Program-made: the position numbers and the translations under genes
Shown: positions 22,003-30,191 of the stretch, piece by piece
How positions within the stretch are numbered: position 1 is the first letter of the stretch
Layout of the letters: every line of letters begins with the position of its first letter
Notes under the pieces: generated by a model
What the model saw: the letters and a program-made list of their open reading frames with translations, nothing else
What the model was told of the DNA's origin: nothing
Database searches by the model: none
Source: Streptomyces sp. ISL-100
GTDB lineage: Bacteria; Actinomycetota; Actinomycetes; Streptomycetales; Streptomycetaceae
Reading direction: 5' to 3'
Assembly (NCBI RefSeq): GCF_018614615.1
Contig: NZ_JAGGOK010000083.1
Span: 1 to 33,655 of the forward strand
DNA length: 33,655 nucleotides

Positions 22003-23652
22003 ATGACGTCGGATTTCGCACGCCTGATGAAGCAGGATTTCGGCGACCTGAAGGCAGCAGCAGCCGCCTGGCGGAAGCTCGCCACGTGCGCGGACGCGGC
22101 CGTCGACCGGCACCGCACCAAAGTGACAGGGCCGCTCCACGCCACCTGGAAGGGTGACGACGCCGACAGCGCCCTGCGGTTTCTCGAGAATGTGGAGGCG
22201 CGGCTGGGAATCGTCCAGACGGAAGGCATGGCGATAGCCGTCGTACTGGACGATGTGCGCTTCGAGATGGAGAGCGCACAGAACAAGCTCCGCAACGCCG
22301 TGAAGCGGGCCGAGGAGAACCACTACAAGGTCGACGACGACGGCTGGGTCAGTGACCCCACCACCTCTTCGCTCCCCCGCAACGACCCGGACAGCCAGCA
22401 GGTCATCAACGGCCGCAGCGGCCCGCTCGGCGAGTACCGGTCGTGGATCGACGAGGCGCTGAAAGAGGCCCGCAAGGGGAGCGCCGACGGGCACCGGGCG
22501 CTGACCCTGCTCAACGGGGACGTCATGGACGGCCAGGGGCCGAACGGCACCATGGAGTCCACAAAGGACGTGAAGGAGGCCATGAAGGCCATCGGCGTCG
22601 AGGGGCCGCAGATCCCCGAGAACGACCCGAAGGCCGCCGCCACGTGGTGGTACGCCCTCAGCCCGGAGGAGCAGCGCGAGTACACCACGCTCTATCCGCG
22701 GGAGATCGGCGCCACCGACGGCCTGCCCACCACCGTACGCAACGACGCCAACCGCACGGCGATCACGCAGGAGAACGCCTACCTCCACTTCGCGGGCCAC
22801 CCCAGCGACCTCTACCCCGACGACAACCCGCAGGAGTTGCGCAAGCGCATGCACAACATGGAGGTCCTGCAGAACCGGCTCGACGAGGGTGACGCGGCTC
22901 CCAAGGGCAAGGAGTTGTACCTCCTCGGCTACGACACCAAGGGCGACGGGCGGGCCATCATCGCGATGGGCAACCCCGACACCGCCGACCACACCGCGGT
23001 CCTCGTACCGGGCACCAACACCGAGATGGACAGCGTACCGGGGCAGCTCAACCGCATCGACGCACTCCAGGATGCCGCCACGAACCACAGCGATGGTGGA
23101 TCAGTGGCGACCGTGAGCTGGCTGGGCTACGACGCCCCCGAAGCCTCAGCCACCGACTTCAACAGCGTCGGTGGAACGGGCCGCGCCGAGGATGCCGCCC
23201 CCGATCTGCGGCAGTTCATCGAGGGCACCCGGGCCTCCCACGAAGGGCCGCCGAGTCACACCACCGTCGTCGGCCACAGTTACGGCTCGACGGTCGTCGG
23301 CGCCGCGGCGGCGGGCGGCGACGGTCTCGGCGCGGACGAGATCGTCGTGGCGGGAAGCCCCGGCATGACCGTCGACAGGGCATCCGACCTGCAGATGAAC
23401 CCGGACCACGTATGGGTCGGCGGATCGAGTAACGACGGCATCATCGACGGCTTCTCCGACCTGACACTGGGCGAGAACCCGATGGAGGAACCGTTCGGCG
23501 GCCACAACTTCGAAGTCAGCAACCAGGGCGACCACAGCGCTTACTGGGACGAGGACAGCGTCTCACTGGACAACCAAGGGAAGATCATCGCCGGTGTGCC
23601 GCCGACGGAGACCCCCAAGGAGGACAACGATGTTCCGCTCCTCCCCTGGTAG
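22003..23652 (+). CDS. WXG-like/DUF1023 alpha/beta hydrolase protein
   Basis: The 549-residue protein starts at ATG 22003, with GTG two codons upstream possible. Residues 1-115 are helical with a central GPLHATWKGDDADSALRFLE, resembling WXG100-type secretion modules. The C-terminal 250 residues form the DUF1023 alpha/beta hydrolase domain: AVLVPGTNTEMDSV, VSWLGYDAPE, the nucleophile elbow GHSYGSTVVG (Ser426) and HNFEVSNQGDHSAYW with the probable catalytic His. It has no classical signal peptide, so export by a type VII-like system is possible. The lipoprotein gene overlaps its end by 23 bases and a helical WXG-like gene follows. The substrate is unknown. Confidence 0.85.
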   Translation: MTSDFARLMKQDFGDLKAAAAAWRKLATCADAAVDRHRTKVTGPLHATWKGDDADSALRFLENVEARLGIVQTEGMAIAVVLDDVRFEMESAQNKLRNAVKRAEENHYKVDDDGWVSDPTTSSLPRNDPDSQQVINGRSGPLGEYRSWIDEALKEARKGSADGHRALTLLNGDVMDGQGPNGTMESTKDVKEAMKAIGVEGPQIPENDPKAAATWWYALSPEEQREYTTLYPREIGATDGLPTTVRNDANRTAITQENAYLHFAGHPSDLYPDDNPQELRKRMHNMEVLQNRLDEGDAAPKGKELYLLGYDTKGDGRAIIAMGNPDTADHTAVLVPGTNTEMDSVPGQLNRIDALQDAATNHSDGGSVATVSWLGYDAPEASATDFNSVGGTGRAEDAAPDLRQFIEGTRASHEGPPSHTTVVGHSYGSTVVGAAAAGGDGLGADEIVVAGSPGMTVDRASDLQMNPDHVWVGGSSNDGIIDGFSDLTLGENPMEEPFGGHNFEVSNQGDHSAYWDEDSVSLDNQGKIIAGVPPTETPKEDNDVPLLPW

Positions 23653-24190
23653 AGCCACTCCGCTCCGGGCCGCGATCACCGCGGTCGCCGTACTCATCAC
23701 AGGAGGCTGCATGCCCGCCGACGACGACAGCAAGGACATCAACGCACCGCTGCCCCGCATGACCAGGGAAGCCGCGCTGAAGTGGGCGAAGGACTACACC
23801 GGTTACATGGGCGGCATCGCGGGTGTCGACATCGACCGCTCCACCGAGGTCCCGCGCTACGCCGGGTGCGTGGGCGAGAACGACGAAGTGGCCGAGGACG
23901 GCCGGTTCGTCTTCCGCTACCGCGTCTTCACCGAGCTGCCGCCCACCCAGCACACCGCCGTCGTCCGGGCGTTGAAGAGCCAGCTGGAAAAAGATGGATA
24001 CGAGATCGCCGATTACCGCGAATACCAGGACGCCCGCCTAAGCGCCTCGCTCCTCGCGATCCACAAGGAGCACGGTTACACCGTCTCGGCCAACACGAAC
24101 AGGCCGAACAAGACCTCGCCCGACTCCATGTCCTTCTCCGCCAACGTCCCTTGCATGCTCCCGCCCGACGCCGAACAGCAGCAGTTCTGA
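23630..24190 (+). CDS. Lipoprotein, partner of the DUF1023 hydrolase
   Basis: The 186-residue protein starts at ATG 23630 within the end of the hydrolase gene, after a very good AAGGAGG. A lipobox LITGGC at residues 23-28 makes it a lipoprotein anchored outside the membrane. The mature part is mixed (WAKDYTGYMGGIAGVDID, YAGCVGENDEVAEDG, FRYRVFTELP, VVRALKSQLEKDGYEIADYR), with two further cysteines that may pair. I do not recognise a named domain. Tight overlap with the hydrolase suggests the two work together at the cell surface. Confidence 0.85.
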   Translation: MFRSSPGRATPLRAAITAVAVLITGGCMPADDDSKDINAPLPRMTREAALKWAKDYTGYMGGIAGVDIDRSTEVPRYAGCVGENDEVAEDGRFVFRYRVFTELPPTQHTAVVRALKSQLEKDGYEIADYREYQDARLSASLLAIHKEHGYTVSANTNRPNKTSPDSMSFSANVPCMLPPDAEQQQF

Positions 24191-24203
24191 AAGGGGTTGA
24201 CCC

Positions 24204-24710
24204 ATGTCGTCAGAGCCCAAGGTCGACCCCGCCGAGCTGCGCGCCTCCGCGCACGCGGAGGACGGGACGGCCCAGGACATGAAGGGGCCTTCGGGCACCG
24301 CCGTACGCGAATCCGCCACAGCGGCGGGATCGCTGGCGGGCTGGCAGGTCAGCGCAGCCCTGCAGACCATCGCGGACAGCTGGAAGCCGGCCCTGGCGGG
24401 GCTGGACCAGCGGATGCGTACGGGAGCCACGAATCTGCGCTCGTCCGCGAACGGCCATGAGTGGAACGACCGTGCCACGGCGAAGGACTTCGAAGGCATG
24501 GACACCGTCGGCACCATGTCCGCGCCCGCCTCGGGCGGCGTCGCACCGCCCGCGGCCCGGCTCCCCGATGGCCAGTGGAACCCCAGCGACACCTCCCCCA
24601 CCCATGAGTTCGGCCCGCCGCCCGCCGGCGACTTCGACGTCACCGCGCGCGACCCGCGCGGCGACGGGGGATCCGCGATGCCGACGTACAACCCGGGTAC
24701 GGCCGGCTAA
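24204..24710 (+). CDS. WXG100-like helical protein with disordered tail
   Basis: The 168-residue protein starts at ATG 24204, 13 bases behind the lipoprotein, with AAAGGGG upstream. Residues 30-95 form two predicted helices around GSLAGWQVSAALQTIADSW, with Trp in positions typical of WXG100/ESX-type proteins. The remaining 70 residues are Pro/Gly/Ala-rich and probably unstructured. It is likely the small partner of the upstream hydrolase, as in other Streptomyces loci where WXG-like, hydrolase and lipoprotein genes cluster. Whether it is secreted cannot be read directly. Confidence 0.7.
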   Translation: MSSEPKVDPAELRASAHAEDGTAQDMKGPSGTAVRESATAAGSLAGWQVSAALQTIADSWKPALAGLDQRMRTGATNLRSSANGHEWNDRATAKDFEGMDTVGTMSAPASGGVAPPAARLPDGQWNPSDTSPTHEFGPPPAGDFDVTARDPRGDGGSAMPTYNPGTAG

Positions 24711-24781
24711 GAACTCCTACTGAGGTTTTCGGGTTGTCGTCGGGTAGTGACGGTTCATGATCTCTGCGGTATGCCGGTGGT

Positions 24782-25087
24782 ATGCGTTATCCGGAGGGTG
24801 GGTGCCTGACCGCTGAGCGTCGGGCATTTCGGGAGAAGATCCGGCTCCAGGCAGGCGAGCGGTTCGTGGCGGGTGAGAAGACCGCTGCAGTCGCGAAGGA
24901 TCTGCGGGTGAGTGTGCGGTCGGTGGAACGCTGGCGCCGGGCCTGGCGCGAGGACGGCCTGGAGGGTCTGCGCTCTGCCGGGCCGGCGAACTCCCCGACC
25001 GTCACCGAGGTCCAGTTCGCCGTACTCGAGGAAGAACTCGGCAAGGGCCCGACCGGGCATGGCTTCGAACCCAGACCAGTTGCATGA
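24782..25087 (+). pseudogene. N-terminal remnant of an IS630-type transposase
   Basis: ATG at 24782 opens MRYPEGGCLTAERRAFREKIRLQAGERF, then a helix-turn-helix (VAKDLRVSVRSVERWRRAW) and AGPANSPTVTEVQFAVLEEELGKGPTGHG. This is the familiar DNA-binding N-terminus of Streptomyces IS630 transposases. The expected continuation into the DDE domain is lost after the GHG at about 25060, exactly where the RidA gene begins in another frame. The remnant has about 92 recognisable residues of a roughly 350-residue enzyme. The upstream stretch 24713-24781 probably holds the element's left end. Confidence 0.85.
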
Positions 25088-25454
25088 AACGCCCGGCTAT
25101 CACCACATCACCGTGGTCGAGGCCGGCCGGACGGCGTACTTGGCGGGACAGTGCCCACTCGACCCCGATGGATCCCTCGTCGGTTCGGGTTCCCTGGACG
25201 CGCAGATCGATCAGGTCGCGGCAAACGCACTGGCCGCACTGGCTGCGGTTGGAGCCCAACCGCAGCATGTCGTTCGATCGGTGATCTACGTGTGCAGCGA
25301 CGACACCGACGTCCTGGGGGCCGCGTGGCGCCGTCTCACCGGCTCGGTCATCGGTCCGGCGTTCACCACCGCCAGCACGCTCCTGGGCGTCACACAGCTC
25401 GGCTTTGGCGGACAGCTCGTTGAAGTGGATCTCACCGCGTCACTGCCCGAGTGA
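25059..25454 (+). CDS. RidA-family protein (YjgF/YER057c/UK114)
   Basis: The 131-residue protein starts at ATG 25059, which lies within the IS630 remnant read in another frame. RidA features: ETPGYHHITVVEAGRTAYLAGQCPLDPDG, DQVAANALAALAAVGAQPQHVVRSVIYV, and the C-terminal TASTLLGVTQLGFGGQLVEVDLTA. RidA proteins hydrolyse reactive enamine/imine intermediates. The Arg normally binding the substrate carboxylate sits in the VVRSVIYV strand. Its own promoter seems to have been replaced by IS sequence, so expression may depend on the element. The N-terminus appears complete. A terminator follows. Confidence 0.85.
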   Translation: MASNPDQLHETPGYHHITVVEAGRTAYLAGQCPLDPDGSLVGSGSLDAQIDQVAANALAALAAVGAQPQHVVRSVIYVCSDDTDVLGAAWRRLTGSVIGPAFTTASTLLGVTQLGFGGQLVEVDLTASLPE

Positions 25455-25469
25455 GCGGAAAACCAAGGA

Positions 25470-25491
25470 GGCCCGGTCCGTCGACCGGGCC
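25470..25491 (+). terminator. Terminator after RidA
   Basis: GGCCCGGTC (25470-25478) and its exact complement (25483-25491) flank a CGTC loop, 15 bases after the stop codon. Confidence 0.75.
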
Positions 25492-25669
25492 CCTCAGATC
25501 CCCTCCCATACAGGCCTCCCTGAATCCCCCCGGATCCCCTCCCAGAAGCCCTGATGCCAAGTAGGACCCGCGGAGTGGCGGAACGGTTGCACGGAGATAT
25601 GGATTTATTTGACGAGGACACAAGATGCCCGCAGACGATCAAAGCTTGATCGCAGCCGGAGCATTTCGC

Positions 25670-26500
25670 TCATGATCGGAGGACGTGAGTGACGTAGCGG
25701 TCCGCCACCTCTGCCAGGACTTCCGCGCCGTCACGGGACCAGAGGGCCTCGTTGAAGATCTCCACCTCGATCGGGCCCGCGTAGCCGGTCGCGTCGACCA
25801 GTTCGCGGAAGCGGCGGAAGTCGACAGCGCCGTCGCCCAGCTGCCCCCGGCCCAGCAGTACGCCGGCGGGCAGCGGCGTGATCCAGTCGGCCAGTTGGAA
25901 GGCGGCGATGCGGTCGCCCGCGCGGGCGATGCCGTCCGCGAGGCGGTCGTCCCACCACAGGTGGTAGGTGTCGACGACCACTCCCAGTTGGTCGACGGGG
26001 AAGCGCTCGGCGAGGTCGAGGGCCTGGTTCAGGGTCGACACCACGCAGCGGTCCGAGGCGAACATCGGGTGGAGCGGTTCGATGGCCAGGCGTACGCCCC
26101 GTTCGGCGGCGTACGGCGCCAGCTCGGCCAGCGCGTCCGCGATGCGTTCGCGCGCCGCGCACAGGTCGCGGCTGCCGGGCGGGAGGCCGCCCGAGACCAG
26201 GACAAGGGTGCTGGTCCCGAGGGTGGCGGCCTCGTCGATGGCCCGGCGGTTGTCGGTGAGCGCCGAGGCGCGGTCGGCGCCTGCGCCGGTGAGGAAGCCG
26301 CCCCGGCACAGGCTGGTGACGGTCAGCCCCGCGTCCCGCATCAGGCGGGCGGCGCGCTCGACGCCGTACTCCTGGACCGGGGCGCGCCACAGCCCCACGC
26401 CGGGGACGCCCGCCTTGACGCAGCCCTCGGCCAGCTCAGGGAGCGACCACTGCTTGATGGTCTCCTGGTTGATGCTGAGCCTGGACAGGGCGTCGGTCAC
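25670..26500 (-). CDS. TIM-barrel sugar phosphate isomerase/epimerase family protein
   Basis: The 276-residue AP-endonuclease-2-type barrel starts at GTG 26500, overlapping the DUF993 stop as GTGA. It opens LSINQETIKQWSLPELAEGCVKAGVPGVGLWR. Probable metal ligands are Glu in LAIEPLHPMF, Asp in VVVDTYHLWWD and Glu in IEVEIFNE. The usual His near position 210 is Gln (AFQLADW). As third gene of the LacI-controlled trio it probably isomerises, epimerises or dehydrates a keto-sugar or inosose produced by the oxidoreductase. Substrate unknown. Confidence 0.85.
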   Translation of the reverse strand: MTDALSRLSINQETIKQWSLPELAEGCVKAGVPGVGLWRAPVQEYGVERAARLMRDAGLTVTSLCRGGFLTGAGADRASALTDNRRAIDEAATLGTSTLVLVSGGLPPGSRDLCAARERIADALAELAPYAAERGVRLAIEPLHPMFASDRCVVSTLNQALDLAERFPVDQLGVVVDTYHLWWDDRLADGIARAGDRIAAFQLADWITPLPAGVLLGRGQLGDGAVDFRRFRELVDATGYAGPIEVEIFNEALWSRDGAEVLAEVADRYVTHVLRS

Positions 26501-27645
26501 TGGTCCACTCCGTGCAGGGTGAGGAAGGTCTTCATACGGGTTTCGGCAAGGAGGGGGTCCGGGAACAGGCCCAGGCCGTCCGCCAGTTCGTACGCCCGGG
26601 AAAGGTGGGGCAGCGAGCGCGCAGAGTGGAGGCCGCCGACCATCGTGAAGTGCGACTGGTGGCCCGCGAGCCAGGCGAGAAGGACAACGCCCGTCTTGTA
26701 GAAGCGGGTGGGGGGCTCGAACAGGTGGCGGGACAGCTCCACCGTGGGGTCGAGGAGTGCGCGGAAGGCCTTCTCGTCGCCCGTGTCGAGCGTACGGACC
26801 GCTTCGGCCGCCAGCGGGCCCAGCGGGTCGAAGATGCCGAGGAGGGCGTGGCTGAAGCCGAGGTCGTCGCCCGCGATCAGTTCCGGGTAGTTGAAGTCGT
26901 CGCCCGTGTAGCAGCGCACCCCCTTCGGCAGGCGGCGGCGCAGGTCGATCTCGCGCTGGGCGTCCAGGAGCGAGACCTTGATGCCGTCGACCTTGTCGGG
27001 GTGGGATGCGATGACCTCCAGGAAGGTTTCCGTGGCCGTGTCCAGGTCTGTACTCCCCCAGTAGCCGTCGAGCGCCGGGTCGAACATCGGGCCCAGCCAG
27101 TGCAGGATCACCGGCTCGCTCGCCTGGCGCAGGAGGTGTCCGTACGTCGCCAGGTAGTCCTCGGGGCCTCGGGCGGCGGTCGCCAGCGCCCGTGACGCCA
27201 TGAGGATGGCGCGGGCGCCGGTCGACTCGACCAGGGCCAGCTGTTCCTCGTACGCGGCGGTGACGTCCGGCAGGGTGGCCTCGCCGGGCGGCAGTTGGTC
27301 GGTACCGACGCCGCACGCGATCGCACCGCCGACGGCCTTCGCCTCGGCGGCTGAGCGGACGATAAGTTCGCGGGCCCCCGCCCAGTCGAGGCCCATGCCG
27401 CGCTGCGCCGTGTCCATCGCCTCGGCCACGCCGAGTCCGTGCGACCACAGGTGGCGGCGGAAGGCGAGTGTGGCGTCCCAGTCGACGGCTGCGGGCGAGT
27501 CGGGTGATACGTCGGCGTACGGGTCGGCCACCACATGCGCCGCCGAGTAGACCGTGCGGGAGGTGAGGGGGGCGCCGTGCGGCGCGAGCGCGAGGGGTTC
27601 GGTGCGGGGTTCGTACGCGCGGCCGTGCGGGAGTCTGATCGTCAC
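26497..27645 (-). CDS. DUF993 protein, dihydrodipicolinate-synthase-like aldolase
   Basis: The 382-residue protein starts at GTG 27645, overlapping the oxidoreductase stop as GTGA. It is a (beta/alpha)8 protein of DUF993. DKVDGIKVSLLD carries a Lys at the position of the Schiff-base Lys of DHDPS/N-acetylneuraminate lyase (GIK motif). The catalytic Tyr of YNVP in those enzymes is replaced: EPVILHWLGPMFDP occupies that place. The C-terminus (LARETRMKTFLTLHG-like) is helical. The family has no established substrate that I know. Between a dehydrogenase and an isomerase, a retro-aldol step on a keto-sugar acid is the natural guess. Confidence 0.85.
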   Translation of the reverse strand: MTIRLPHGRAYEPRTEPLALAPHGAPLTSRTVYSAAHVVADPYADVSPDSPAAVDWDATLAFRRHLWSHGLGVAEAMDTAQRGMGLDWAGARELIVRSAAEAKAVGGAIACGVGTDQLPPGEATLPDVTAAYEEQLALVESTGARAILMASRALATAARGPEDYLATYGHLLRQASEPVILHWLGPMFDPALDGYWGSTDLDTATETFLEVIASHPDKVDGIKVSLLDAQREIDLRRRLPKGVRCYTGDDFNYPELIAGDDLGFSHALLGIFDPLGPLAAEAVRTLDTGDEKAFRALLDPTVELSRHLFEPPTRFYKTGVVLLAWLAGHQSHFTMVGGLHSARSLPHLSRAYELADGLGLFPDPLLAETRMKTFLTLHGVDQ

Positions 27646-28799
27646 AGCGACAGCTCCGGTACGTCGTAACGGCGGCCCTCTGCGGACGACTTGAGGCCGA
27701 GCTCGGCCAGCTGTACGCCGCGAGCGCCCGCGAGGAGGTCCCAGGCGTACGGCTCGTCGAGCGCGACATGGCGCAGGAACAGCTCCCACTGCGTCTTGAA
27801 GCCGTTGTCGTACGTGTCGTTGTCGGGGACTTCCTGCCACTGGTCGCGGAAGGAGTGCGTGACCGGAAGGTCCGGATTCCAGACTGGTTTGGGGGTCGCG
27901 CTGCGGTGCTGCATGCGGCAGTTTCGCAGCCCGGCGACCGCGGAACCGTGCGTTCCATCCACCTGGAACTCGACGAGTTCGTCGCGGTTGACGCGGACCG
28001 CCCACGAGGAGTTGATCTGCGCCACCGCGCCGCCCTCCAGCTGGAAGATGCCGTACGCCGCGTCGTCGGCGGTGGCGGCGTACGGCTTGCCCTGCTCGTC
28101 CCAGCGCTGCGGGATGTGCGTCGTGACGTGCGACTGGACGGTCGTGACCCGGCCGAACAGCTCGTGCAGCACGTACTCCCAGTGCGGGAACATGTCGACG
28201 ACGATGCCGCCGCCGTCCTCCGCCCGGTAGTTCCAGGAGGGACGCTGGGCGTCCTGCCAGTCGCCCTCGAAGACCCAGTAGCCGAACTCTCCCCTGATGG
28301 AGAGGATCTCGCCGAAGAAGCCGCCGTCGATCAGGCGCTTCAGTTTGAGCAGGCCCGGGAGGAAGATCTTGTCCTGTACGACGCCGTGCTTGATGCCGGC
28401 GTCCCGGGCGAGGCGGGCCAGGCCGAGCGCGGCGTCGAGGCCGGTGGCCGAGGGCTTCTCCGTATAGATGTGCTTGCCGGCGGCGATGGCCTTTCTGATG
28501 GCCTCCTCGCGGGCGGAGGTGACCTGCGCGTCGAAGTAGATGTCGACCGTCTCGTCGGCGAGGACGGCGTCGAGGTCCGTCGACCACTCGGTGAGGCCGT
28601 GGTGTTCGGCGATCTCCTTGAGCGCGTGCTCGCGGCGGCCCACCAGGACGGGCTCCGGCCACAGGACCGTGCCGTCGCCGAGACCGAGGTCCAGGCCGCC
28701 CTGTTCGCGGATGGCGAGGATCGAGCGGACGAGGTGCTGCCGGTACCCCATCCGGCCGGTGACGCCGTTCATGGCGATGCGCACTGTCTTGCGTGTCAC
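27642..28799 (-). CDS. Gfo/Idh/MocA-family oxidoreductase
   Basis: The 385-residue predicted NAD(P)-dependent dehydrogenase starts at GTG 28799 with GGAGGGA seven bases upstream. The N-terminal Rossmann domain has the atypical nucleotide loop AMNGVTGRMGYRQHL. The family's catalytic EKP motif is in HIYTEKPSATGLDAA. The C-terminal beta-sheet domain includes GGIVVDMFPHWEY and its likely catalytic His. It is the first gene of the leftward trio and faces the LacI-type regulator across a 92-base gap with the operator. Inositol-2-dehydrogenase-like activity (IolG/IolX/IolW type) is possible, but the divergent loop argues for a distinct subgroup. Confidence 0.87.
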   Translation of the reverse strand: MTRKTVRIAMNGVTGRMGYRQHLVRSILAIREQGGLDLGLGDGTVLWPEPVLVGRREHALKEIAEHHGLTEWSTDLDAVLADETVDIYFDAQVTSAREEAIRKAIAAGKHIYTEKPSATGLDAALGLARLARDAGIKHGVVQDKIFLPGLLKLKRLIDGGFFGEILSIRGEFGYWVFEGDWQDAQRPSWNYRAEDGGGIVVDMFPHWEYVLHELFGRVTTVQSHVTTHIPQRWDEQGKPYAATADDAAYGIFQLEGGAVAQINSSWAVRVNRDELVEFQVDGTHGSAVAGLRNCRMQHRSATPKPVWNPDLPVTHSFRDQWQEVPDNDTYDNGFKTQWELFLRHVALDEPYAWDLLAGARGVQLAELGLKSSAEGRRYDVPELSL

Positions 28800-28818
28800 G
28801 AAAGTTCCCTCCGTACGG

Positions 28819-28838
28819 CATAGCAAGCGCTTTCTATG
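28819..28838. promoter_or_regulatory. LacI-family operator between the regulator and the trio
   Basis: CATAGCAAGCGCTTTCTATG is a 20-base near-perfect palindrome (9 of 10 pairs) centred on AGCGCT, the hallmark of LacI/GalR-family operators. A further CATAG-type half (GCTATG) lies at 28840-28845. It sits in the 92 bases between divergent genes, so the regulator at 28892 probably controls both itself and the trio. Confidence 0.8.
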
Positions 28839-28891
28839 CGCTATGAAGCTAGCCTGCGGACAGCTGCTCGTACAAGACCCGGAGGACGACA

Positions 28892-29992
28892 ATGACAGTG
28901 ACCTTGGCGGACGTGGCGGCACGCGCCCAGGTGTCGCCGGCCACCGTCTCCCGTGTGCTCAACGGCAACTACCCGGTCGCCGCTGCCACCAGGGAGCGGG
29001 TGCTGCGCGCGGTCGACGACCTCGACTACGTGCTGAACGGACCGGCGAGTTCACTTGCCGCCGCGACGTCCGATCTGGTCGGCATTCTGGTGAACGACAT
29101 CGCCGATCCCTTTTTCGGGATCATGGCCGGGGCGGCTCAGTCGCAGATCGGCGGGCCGGAGGGAGCCGGCGGGCCCGGCGCGGGGCGGGCGGGCGGCGAA
29201 AAGCTTGCGATCGTCTGCAATACGGGGGGATCGCCCGAGCGCGAGCTCACCTACTTGACGCTGCTGCAGCGGCAGCGCGCTGCCGCGGTGATTCTGACCG
29301 GCGGCGCGATCGAGGACCCCGAGCACTCGGCGGCGGTCGCGGCGAAGCTCGCGAAACTGGCGGACGCGGGTGCGCGGGTGGTGCTGTGCGGGCGGCCGCC
29401 GCTGGCCCTGCCGGGGGGTGCGGACGCGGTGGTGGCCGCGCTGGCCTTCGACAACCGGGGCGGGGCGCGGCGGCTCACCGAGCATCTGCTGGCACTGGGG
29501 CACCGGACGATCGGGTACGTCGCCGGGCCGGTGGAGCGTACGACCACCCGGCATCGGCTGGAGGGGCACCAGGAGGCGATGGGGGCGGCCGGGCTGGGTG
29601 ACGTGGTGGAGCATCTGACGGTGCACGGTCCGTACGACCGGCGGTCGGGGTACGACGCGACGCTGGAGCTTCTGCGGCGGGAGCCGGGGTTGACGGCGGT
29701 GGTCGCCGCGAACGACACGGTGGCGCTGGGCGCGTGCGCTGCGCTGCGGGAGCAGGGGCGGAGCATCCCGGACGACGTGTCGGTGGCGGGCTTCGACGAC
29801 CTGCCGTTCTCGGCGGACACGATGCCCGCACTGACGACCGTACGGCTGCCGCTGTACGAGGCGGGGGCACGGGCGGGACGGCTCGCGATGGGGCGGGAGG
29901 CGGCGCCGCCGGGGGGTATCGCATCCGTACCGGCGGAGCTGATGGTGCGGGGGTCTACGGCTGCGCCGTCTGAGGCTGCGCCGCGGGGGTGA
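28892..29992 (+). CDS. LacI-family transcriptional regulator
   Basis: The 366-residue protein starts at ATG 28892 after GGAGG. The N-terminal helix-turn-helix and hinge are VTLADVAARAQVSPATVSRVLNGNYPVAAATRERVLRAVDDLDYVLN. The periplasmic-binding-fold sensor domain follows (LVGILVNDIADPFFGIMAGAA ... HLLALGHRTIGYVAGP ... VVAANDTVALGACAALREQGRSIPDDVSVAGFDD). A Gly/Ala-rich insert near residues 88-103 is unusual. It probably represses the divergent oxidoreductase-DUF993-isomerase operon through the palindrome at 28819 and is released by a pathway sugar. Confidence 0.93.
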   Translation: MTVTLADVAARAQVSPATVSRVLNGNYPVAAATRERVLRAVDDLDYVLNGPASSLAAATSDLVGILVNDIADPFFGIMAGAAQSQIGGPEGAGGPGAGRAGGEKLAIVCNTGGSPERELTYLTLLQRQRAAAVILTGGAIEDPEHSAAVAAKLAKLADAGARVVLCGRPPLALPGGADAVVAALAFDNRGGARRLTEHLLALGHRTIGYVAGPVERTTTRHRLEGHQEAMGAAGLGDVVEHLTVHGPYDRRSGYDATLELLRREPGLTAVVAANDTVALGACAALREQGRSIPDDVSVAGFDDLPFSADTMPALTTVRLPLYEAGARAGRLAMGREAAPPGGIASVPAELMVRGSTAAPSEAAPRG

Positions 29993-30163
29993 GGTGGGGG
30001 TGAGGCTGGTGGGGCACGGGCGGGGGCGTGCCGCTCCGGGGGCGGCGTTCGGGACTGCATGATTTAGGCGCGATACGGCGCTGAGTCGCGAAGCCCGCAC
30101 CCTGCCCACAAATCACGCTCTACGTCCCGAACACCACCCCCTGCGCGGCCCGCCCCCTCGCGC

Positions 30164-30191
30164 CGGTTCACGGTTCACGGTTCCCGGTTCA
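30164..30191. repeat. Four tandem 7-base repeats
   Basis: CGGTTCA occurs at 30164, 30171 and 30185, with a one-base variant CGGTTCC at 30178. The array runs across the stop codon of the leftward gene ending at 30189. Confidence 0.7.

Noticed and set aside
25572..25596. tRNA-Leu-like D-arm (AGTGGCGGAACGGT)
   Set aside because: No anticodon arm, T-arm (GGTTCGA) or matching acceptor stem follows within 90 bases, so at most a chance or remnant match.
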